Part shown: one piece after another, positions 5,488 to 10,473 of the stretch | Position numbering within the stretch: position 1 is the stretch's first letter | How the letters are laid out: each line of letters begins with the position of its first letter | DNA from: JAHEME01 sp034435035 | GTDB lineage: Bacteria; Chloroflexota; Anaerolineae; Aggregatilineales; UBA3940 | Direction: 5' to 3' | DNA: 11,720 nt | Assembly (NCBI GenBank): GCA_034435035.1 | Contig: DAOTXW010000037.1 | Coordinates: 1 to 11,720 of the forward strand | Notes under the pieces: generated by a model | Seen by the model: only the letters and a program-made list of their open reading frames with translations | The model's database searches: none | What the model was told of the DNA's origin: nothing | Translations under genes and position numbers: made by a program

Positions 5488-7203
5488 ATGAATTGGATTC
5501 ACCGCAGCCGCCGGCGAGCGATTCGCGGGGCGGCCCTGGGGCTGGCGCTGTGGCTGACGCTGGGCGCGCCCGGCGCAGCCCGCGCCGCCAATACTATCTG
5601 GTGGTGCCCCGGCGTCCTGCCGATGGGCGACCCCGGCTGCCTGACGGCGGGCACCATCCAGGCTGCCGTCAACGCCGCCGAACTGGACGGCGTGCCGGGC
5701 ACCATCTTCATCGAGGAAGGCACCTATAACGAAGCCGACATCGTCGTGCCGGACCTGGACACGGTGATCTTTATCGGCAACGCCGGCGGCGGGGCGGGCA
5801 CCATCGTCAACGCCGACTTCACCTTCAACGGCACGAAAAACCTGTCCTTTGACGCGATCCAGTTCGACAGCCTGACGCTGAACAACGGCAACGGCTTCGC
5901 CAACCTGTCCGGCAACCGGGGGCCGGTCATCGTCAACGGCGGCAGCTTCAAGAAGGCGCCCGGCGTCGGGCTGGAGGTCTCCAGCCACCGCGGGCCGATC
6001 ACCCTGAACGATGTCTCGGTCTCCAAGAGCGGCAGCGACGGCGTCTTCCTCGATAACACCGCCAGCGTCGGCGCGCAGCCGATCACCCTCAACGGCGGCA
6101 GCTTCAGCAGCAATGCTGACCGCGGCATGCTCGCGCGCTCCAACGGCGATATCACCGTAACCGACCTCGAAGCCAGCAAGAACGGCAGCTCCGGCATCGT
6201 GCTGGACAACACATTTTCCACTACCAGCAGCGCGATCAATCTGCTGGCTTCGCCGGGCGGCGGCAGCCGCTTCGACAAGAACGGCAGCAACGGCGCGCTG
6301 CTGTTCACCGAAGGCAGCATCACCGTCATCGATGTCACCGCCAGCAAGAACGGGAGCGACGGCCTGGCCCTCCGCAACAACGCCGGGGCCGGCTCAGTGA
6401 ACGTCCAGGCCGGCGCCGGCGAGCAGAACCGCTTCGAGAAGAACGGCGGCAACGGGCTGGACATCCTGTCCGCAGGCTCCGTCACCGTGTTCGACATCCG
6501 CGCCAGCAAGAATGGGCAAAATGGCCTGATCATCGACGCCGACGCCGGCACAGGGGATGTCACCGTCACCACCACCCAGCCCGAGCTGAACCGGCTGGAG
6601 AAGAATGAGGGCGATGGGCTGGAGATCACCGCCGTCGGCGAGATCACGGTGCGGGATGTCAACGCCAGCCGCAACGTCGGCTACGGACTCTGGCTCGATA
6701 ACGCCGCCGGGACCAACCCGGTGACCATCTCCATCGCCAACGCCGGCCAGAACCGCGCCGACAAGAACGGGCAGGATGGCGTGTACGTCGTCACGCAGGG
6801 CAACATCGAAGTGCTGAGCGTGGCGGCGGAAGGCAACACGGGCAACGGCGCCTACCTGTACAACCAGGGCGGCTCCGGGACGGTGCTGGTGCAGCCGGCG
6901 GTGGGCGAGACGCAGTTCAACAAGAACGACAGCGGGCTGGTCATCTTTGCCAGCGACCAGGTGGGCATCGTCGATGTCAGCGCCAACGCCAACGATGTCG
7001 ATGGCCTGTACGTCAGCACCACCAGCGTCCCGGTGGTGGTGACCTGCGGGGTGTTCAATGACAATGACGATGATGGCATCCACTTCACGGTCGGCTCCTC
7101 GACGCTGACCGTGAACGGCGGCGAGCAGGACGGCAACGGCACCATGCCGATCAACATGGAGGCCGGCACGCTGGTCCTCAACCCGGCGGTGTGCGGCCCC
7201 TAA
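5488..7203 (+). CDS. Secreted parallel beta-helix repeat protein B (paralogue of A)
   Basis: This 571-residue exported protein starts at an ATG with GGGAGGA 7 nt upstream. Residues 1-34 are a signal peptide (arginine-rich n-region, core ALGLALWLTLGAPGAA, cleavage after ARA). A pectate-lyase-like head (GTIQAAVNAAELDGVPGTIFIEEGTY, 55-80) is followed by a regular beta-helix. ASKNG-type turns fall at residues 229, 285, 339, 393 and 447, and FDKNG-type turns at 262, 316, 370, 424 and 477, so the repeat is 54 residues almost exactly. Cysteines C40/C51 and C520/C569 have the same 11- and 49-residue spacings as in protein A, suggesting disulfides that staple each end of the helix outside the cell. 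It has no C-terminal anchor and no evident catalytic cluster. Codon use is more GC-rich at third positions than in A. Polysaccharide binding or lysis is inference from the fold. Confidence 0.94.
   Translation: MNWIHRSRRRAIRGAALGLALWLTLGAPGAARAANTIWWCPGVLPMGDPGCLTAGTIQAAVNAAELDGVPGTIFIEEGTYNEADIVVPDLDTVIFIGNAGGGAGTIVNADFTFNGTKNLSFDAIQFDSLTLNNGNGFANLSGNRGPVIVNGGSFKKAPGVGLEVSSHRGPITLNDVSVSKSGSDGVFLDNTASVGAQPITLNGGSFSSNADRGMLARSNGDITVTDLEASKNGSSGIVLDNTFSTTSSAINLLASPGGGSRFDKNGSNGALLFTEGSITVIDVTASKNGSDGLALRNNAGAGSVNVQAGAGEQNRFEKNGGNGLDILSAGSVTVFDIRASKNGQNGLIIDADAGTGDVTVTTTQPELNRLEKNEGDGLEITAVGEITVRDVNASRNVGYGLWLDNAAGTNPVTISIANAGQNRADKNGQDGVYVVTQGNIEVLSVAAEGNTGNGAYLYNQGGSGTVLVQPAVGETQFNKNDSGLVIFASDQVGIVDVSANANDVDGLYVSTTSVPVVVTCGVFNDNDDDGIHFTVGSSTLTVNGGEQDGNGTMPINMEAGTLVLNPAVCGP
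6172..6987 (+). repeat. Tandem 54-codon repeats in beta-helix protein B
   Basis: Five units of about 162 bp. Three consecutive units (residues 285-338, 339-392 and 393-446) are exactly 54 residues. Each has ASKNG, a G-L-x-L strand, a variable loop, RFEKNG, another strand, then G-S-V-T-V-x-D. The turn asparagines and glycines are nearly invariant while loop residues vary. Confidence 0.85.
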
Positions 7204-7234
7204 GCGCGCCGGGGCTGCTCCGACGACGGGACGG

Positions 7235-7268
7235 AAAAGCAGGGGGCGGGCCGCGGTCCGCCCCCTGC
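7235..7268 (-). terminator. Intrinsic terminator of the SH3b-protein gene
   Basis: Perfect 11-bp arms GCAGGGGGCGG (7239-7249) and CCGCCCCCTGC (7258-7268) with an 8-nt loop. On the minus strand TTTT (7238-7235) follows directly, 6 nt after the stop codon at 7274. The stem can also stop transcripts from beta-helix gene B, which ends at 7203, although the plus strand has no T-run. Confidence 0.75.
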
Positions 7269-7273
7269 CGCGT

Positions 7274-8920
7274 CTACGGGGCGGGGTAGTTCGGGTTCCA
7301 GGGCACAGTCGCCAGGTCGATGTTCAGCGCCACCCACTGACGCAGCACCCAGCCCTGCACGCCCGTCGGGCTGACCACCTCCAGCCACGAATCATCGCCG
7401 TTGACGGCCACCACGGTCAGCTCATCGCCGCGGGCCAGGATCTCCAGCACGGGCGCGTCCGGGCGCGGCTCGGTGCGCAGGTTCAGCTCGCCGGTGCTGA
7501 CGACCGCATCGGCCACCCCCTCGCCGATGGCGAAGGTGGTCTCGGCGCTGGCCCCGCTCTGCGCGCCGGTGAGCCGCAGGGTGTAGGTGCCCGCCGGCAC
7601 GGTCGCCAGGTCGATCTCGTAGCGGAAGCCGCCGCTGCCGTCGGCCTGCGGCAGCGCATCGCTGAGCGTGCGGGCCGGGCCGGTCAGGTCCACCAGCACG
7701 GTTTCGCCGGGCGCGAAGCCGCTGGCCGTGATCACCAGCCGGTCGCCCTCGCGCGGATCGGGCGGGCTGATCGTCAGGTCGCCCAGCGCCGGCCCCGGCG
7801 TGGGCGTCGGCACGGCCTCGGCCACCCGGAAGGCGATCGCGCGCTGCTCGGCCTGCTCGATCAGCCCGAAGGTGTCGCTGAAAGGCTGGATCGTGAGGGT
7901 GACGCGGTGATCGCCCACCGGCAGGCCGGCCCGGTCGATGCGGACGATCACCTCCTGCACCGGCGCATCCGGCCCCAGCGGGAACGTCTCCGGGCTGAGG
8001 GAGACGGTCACGCCCTCCGAGGCGCTGACGAAGAAGCGCCACGGCGGCGGGGGATCGGGGTTCTGCGAGCGCCAGCGCACGCGCAGGGTCACCGTGTCGC
8101 CGTCGCCCAGATCGAGCGTCGGCTCCGGCGGGAAGATGTCGAACACCGGGTAGGCCCAGGCGAAGTCGAGGTCGGCGCTCAGATCGGCGGCGGGCGTCTG
8201 GCCGACGCGCCCGGCCAGGTAGCGATCGACGGCCAGGTGCGCCCACGAATCGTAGGCATCGGCGCCCAGCGCGACCACCACCAGCGCCGTCATGCCGGCA
8301 TCCTCGACGCCGGGCCGCAGCAGGGTGACGTTGGCGAACGGGGTGGCGTAGGCGTCCAGCGCGGCGCCGGTGAGGGCCAGCGGGCGCGAGGGGTTGTAGG
8401 CGTACAGCAGCACGCCGGCCTCGCCGCCGGCCCGCAGGCGGGCGCGCACCTGTTCCTCGCTGAGCGCCCCCAGCGGCTCCAGCAGGCCGGCGTCCAGCGT
8501 GCCGACCGCGGTGATGATGTTGACCGATCGGGCGGGCCGGGGGGGCATCACCAGCCGGCGGACGGCCGCCTCGCCGGCCAGCGGGACAGCCAGCGGCAGG
8601 TGCGTCCCGCCGGGGTCTTCAGCGTACAGCAGGCGAGCGCGCCCGGCGGTGGCCACGCTGACGCGCACGCCGGCCAGCCGTTCGCCGCTCAGCCCGGAGG
8701 AGACCTGCAGATCCAGCGTGCCGCCGGCGGCGGACAGGCGCGCCAGCCCGTTCACGTCGCTGACGGCGCTGACGGTCTCGGCCTGCGCCAGCCGCCGCCC
8801 GCCGATCAGGTCGGGCAGCAGGCGGTAGGCGCCGTAACCCAGGCCGGCCAGCAGCCCGGCGGCGATCACGATCAGCAGGAGGCGGGCGCCGGTGCGGCGC
8901 GGGGATCGATGGCGGTGCAT
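7274..8920 (-). CDS. Membrane-anchored protein with Ig-like and C-terminal SH3b domains
   Basis: This is a 548-residue protein. Residues 13-35 form one membrane segment after a basic N-terminus (MHRHRSPRRTGAR), which should leave the rest outside the cell. Residues of about 50-260 are a mixed alpha/beta region I do not recognise; its hydrophobic strands (SVNIITAVGT, TALVVVALGA) resemble enzyme folds. Beta-sandwich segments follow (about 265-367), then a PTPTPGP linker (371-377), an IPT/TIG-like domain (about 380-465, ISPPDPREGDRLVITASGFAPGE) and a bacterial SH3 domain (about 472-532, with the usual LNLRTEP start and GWVLRQWV end). SH3b domains commonly bind cell-wall or surface ligands. Start: the open frame reaches back to 9091, but the TATACT box at 8932-8927 makes the ATG at 8920 the first residue of a leaderless message. 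An intrinsic terminator follows the stop, so the gene is monocistronic. Confidence 0.88.
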   Translation of the reverse strand: MHRHRSPRRTGARLLLIVIAAGLLAGLGYGAYRLLPDLIGGRRLAQAETVSAVSDVNGLARLSAAGGTLDLQVSSGLSGERLAGVRVSVATAGRARLLYAEDPGGTHLPLAVPLAGEAAVRRLVMPPRPARSVNIITAVGTLDAGLLEPLGALSEEQVRARLRAGGEAGVLLYAYNPSRPLALTGAALDAYATPFANVTLLRPGVEDAGMTALVVVALGADAYDSWAHLAVDRYLAGRVGQTPAADLSADLDFAWAYPVFDIFPPEPTLDLGDGDTVTLRVRWRSQNPDPPPPWRFFVSASEGVTVSLSPETFPLGPDAPVQEVIVRIDRAGLPVGDHRVTLTIQPFSDTFGLIEQAEQRAIAFRVAEAVPTPTPGPALGDLTISPPDPREGDRLVITASGFAPGETVLVDLTGPARTLSDALPQADGSGGFRYEIDLATVPAGTYTLRLTGAQSGASAETTFAIGEGVADAVVSTGELNLRTEPRPDAPVLEILARGDELTVVAVNGDDSWLEVVSPTGVQGWVLRQWVALNIDLATVPWNPNYPAP

Positions 8921-8926
8921 GGGGCA

Positions 8927-8954
8927 AGTATAGCGCCGCCCCCGCATTGGACAA
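8927..8954 (-). promoter_or_regulatory. Leaderless promoter of the SH3b-protein gene
   Basis: The minus strand reads TTGTCC (8954-8949), a 16-nt spacer, TATACT (8932-8927), TGCCCC, then ATG at 8920. With six bases between the -10 box and the ATG, transcription should start at the start codon itself. No ribosome site is present. Confidence 0.65.
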
Positions 8955-9004
8955 GGGGAAAGGATCGGCCGTCCGAAAGGCCCTCCGCGGCGGCATCGGC
9001 CGAT

Positions 9005-9033
9005 TTGTGAGAGGCCGGCGCCGATGCTATAAC
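9005..9033 (+). promoter_or_regulatory. Promoter of the 182-aa protein gene
   Basis: TTGTGA (9005-9010), a 17-nt spacer ending in the extended element TGC, then TATAAC (9028-9033). Transcription start near 9040 gives a leader of about 50 nt. It is divergent from the SH3b-protein promoter, with the two -35 boxes about 50 bp apart. Confidence 0.6.
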
Positions 9034-9090
9034 AGATCGATACGCCCGGTGTTGGGTGCTCAGACTGCTGATGCCAGGGAGGAGGATACA

Positions 9091-9639
9091 ATGGTTCAAT
9101 TCACGGCGCTTGATCCCAGAGCGGAAGTCAGCGGGGCTGCTATCCTGTCCACACTGGCCGGGATGGGCAGCCGGGTGGATGAGATCATGGCTCGACACGG
9201 GCTGGTCGGGGTGACCGCCGACGGCTGGTACCCGCAGCAGGCCTGGCTGGACGTCCTGCGCAGCATCTACGAGGGCGAAGGCCCGACCCTGTTCGACATG
9301 GTCAGCATCGGCATGAAGATCCCGGAAACGGCGCTGTGGCCGCCGGAAATCGACACCGTCGAGGCGGCGCTGGCCAGCATCGACATGGCCTACCACATGA
9401 ACCACCGCAACGGCGAGATCGGCCACTACCGCGCCGAAACGGTCGGGGAGAGGCACATGCAGATCATTTGCGACAACCCGTATCCCAGCGACTTTGACTA
9501 CGGGATCATCTACGCCACGGTGCGCCGCTTCATGCCGGAGGGCTGGGGCTTCACCCTGGTGCGGGCCGATACTCCTTCGCGGCTGAAGGGCGATGACTGC
9601 TGCATTTACGAGATCACCTGGGGGCCGTCGGGGCACTAG
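9091..9639 (+). CDS. Conserved-looking 182-aa cytoplasmic protein, family not identified
   Basis: This protein starts at an ATG with the strong ribosome site GGGAGGAGG 5 nt upstream; the frame is open back to 8947, but the promoter at 9005-9033 excludes that. No signal peptide or membrane segment is visible. Residues of about 15-60 are helical (ILSTLAGMGSRVDEIMARHGL, then DGWYPQQAWLDVLRSIYEG). A middle part contains YHMNHRNGEIGHY (101-113) and CDNPYPSDFDYGIIY (127-141), and a strand ends the protein (CCIYEITW, 170-177). This order is faintly reminiscent of small ligand-sensing folds such as V4R or heme-NO-binding domains, but I cannot place it in them. H102, H105, H112 and the cysteines C127, C170 and C171 could bind metal or heme; that is speculation. 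It converges on the DUF1801 gene and is transcribed alone. Confidence 0.9.
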   Translation: MVQFTALDPRAEVSGAAILSTLAGMGSRVDEIMARHGLVGVTADGWYPQQAWLDVLRSIYEGEGPTLFDMVSIGMKIPETALWPPEIDTVEAALASIDMAYHMNHRNGEIGHYRAETVGERHMQIICDNPYPSDFDYGIIYATVRRFMPEGWGFTLVRADTPSRLKGDDCCIYEITWGPSGH

Positions 9640-9665
9640 ACGAAAAGCGATCCCGGAGGCAGGCA

Positions 9666-9709
9666 GAGGGCATCGGGAAAGGGGAAAGACCGCCCCGCCC
9701 GGTGCCCTC
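9666..9709. terminator. Stem-loop between converging genes
   Basis: Arms GAGGGCATCGGG (9666-9677) and CCCGGTGCCCTC (9698-9709) pair with one G-U wobble in the plus-strand RNA; GGGG (9681-9684) and CCCC (9693-9696) can pair inside the loop. It lies between the stop at 9639 and the opposing stop at 9763, where a shared terminator is expected. No clear T-run follows. Confidence 0.5.
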
Positions 9710-9762
9710 CGCGATTCCTGCCGGCGGATTCCGGTGAAGGCCGTGAGCGGGGCGCCGCAGCC

Positions 9763-10221
9763 TCAGCCCACGGCTTTCTTGACCAGCGCGGCGATCTTCG
9801 CCTCGTCGTCGGCGGTCAGCTCCTTCAGCGCGAAGGCGGTCGGCCACATGGTGCCTTCGTCGAGCTTCGCCGTGTCGTTGAAGCCGAAGCTCGCGTACCT
9901 GGCCCCGAACTTCGCCGCGCTCTGGAAGAAGCAGACAACCTTGCCGTTCCGGTCGGCATAGGCGGGCATGCCGTACCAGGTTTTCGGCGAGAGGGTCGGC
10001 GCGCTGGCTTTGACGATCGCGTGGATGCGCCCGGCCATGGCGCGATCCGGCTCCGGCATCTCGGCGATCTTCGCCAGCACGTCACTTTCCCCGTCCGCCT
10101 TGCCCTTCCGGCGGCGCGCTTCCGCCTTCAGCTCCCGGGCGCGTTCCTGCATCGCGGCTTTTTCCTCGTCCGTGAAGCCCCCGGACTTCGCGGCCTTCGG
10201 TGTGTCCTTCTCTGGGCTCAT
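9763..10221 (-). CDS. DUF1801 (YdhG-like) domain protein
   Basis: This small soluble protein of 152 residues starts at an ATG with GGAGG 5 nt upstream. It has a charged helical N-terminus (FTDEEKAAMQERARELKAEARRRKGK, about 16-41) and a DUF1801 domain (about 46-152). Typical features are MPEPDRAMAGRIHAIV (54-69), SPKTWYGMPAYADRNGKVVCFFQSAAKFGARYASFGF (78-114) and LDEGTMWPTAFALKEL (120-135). The domain is common in small bacterial proteins, and some members have been described as iron chaperone-like; the biochemical role here is unknown. The N-terminal helix joined to this domain is, as I recall, the layout seen widely in Actinobacteria, so gene transfer is possible. It has its own promoter, diverges from the phage portal gene and converges on the 182-aa protein gene, so context gives no functional hint. 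Confidence 0.9.
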   Translation of the reverse strand: MSPEKDTPKAAKSGGFTDEEKAAMQERARELKAEARRRKGKADGESDVLAKIAEMPEPDRAMAGRIHAIVKASAPTLSPKTWYGMPAYADRNGKVVCFFQSAAKFGARYASFGFNDTAKLDEGTMWPTAFALKELTADDEAKIAALVKKAVG

Positions 10222-10315
10222 CGAAACCTCCGTCTGCTGACCCCGGCCCTGGCCGGGCCTCAGCGCTGCACGCAGCCCGCGGGATGGTTGACGATCCGGC
10301 CCAGGCTGCCCGGGT

Positions 10316-10344
10316 AGTGTAGCATCTTGCCAGAATTGTGTCAG
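10316..10344 (-). promoter_or_regulatory. Promoter of the DUF1801 gene
   Basis: The minus strand reads CTGACA (10344-10339; five of six match the consensus), a 17-nt spacer ending in the extended element TGC, then TACACT (10321-10316). Transcription start near 10309 gives a leader of about 88 nt. Confidence 0.65.
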
Positions 10345-10372
10345 GCCGGGTTCATTCGCGGCGGCAGGCCCC

Positions 10373-10388
10373 TTGATCGGATGATCAA
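10373..10388. promoter_or_regulatory. Palindromic operator-like site abutting the portal promoter -35
   Basis: TTGATCGGATGATCAA has perfect 6-bp arms (10373-10378 and 10383-10388) and ends one base before the -35 box TTGACG. Position and symmetry fit a dimeric regulator. The DUF1801 promoter lies about 30 bp away on the other strand, so a bound protein could affect both. Confidence 0.45.
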
Positions 10389-10416
10389 TTGACGGCTCCC
10401 CGGCTTATGCTATGAT
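10389..10416 (+). promoter_or_regulatory. Promoter of the phage portal gene
   Basis: TTGACG (10389-10394), a 16-nt spacer ending in the extended element TGC, then TATGAT (10411-10416). It is among the best-matching promoters in the window. Transcription start is expected near 10423, inside or next to the SOS-box-like palindrome. Confidence 0.7.
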
Positions 10417-10424
10417 TCGTGCAT

Positions 10425-10438
10425 AGAACAAACGTTCT
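10425..10438. promoter_or_regulatory. Candidate LexA (SOS) box over the portal transcription start
   Basis: AGAAC-AAAC-GTTCT is a perfect 5-bp inverted repeat around four bases. It contains the Gram-positive LexA core GAAC-N4-GTTC, and its centre AAAC fits the RNRY of the Bacillus consensus CGAACRNRYGTTYC. Symmetry extends outward with few mismatches (9 of 11 positions per arm, 10419-10444). Lying 9-22 nt after the -10 box, a bound repressor would block initiation. No lexA gene is in the window to confirm the organism's own box. Confidence 0.5.
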
Positions 10439-10473
10439 GTGCGCGTTCTGCGCTTCTCCACGGGAGCCGCAGC

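Noticed and set aside
7907..9010. 367-codon plus-strand frame opposite the SH3b-protein gene
   Set aside because: It has shadow composition (Gly, Gln, Arg, His). The minus strand carries a membrane segment, linker, SH3b domain, promoter and terminator.
8947..9090. Upstream start for the 182-aa protein
   Set aside because: A promoter with extended -10 lies at 9005-9033 and a strong ribosome site sits before the ATG at 9091. The added residues are Arg/Gly-rich noise.
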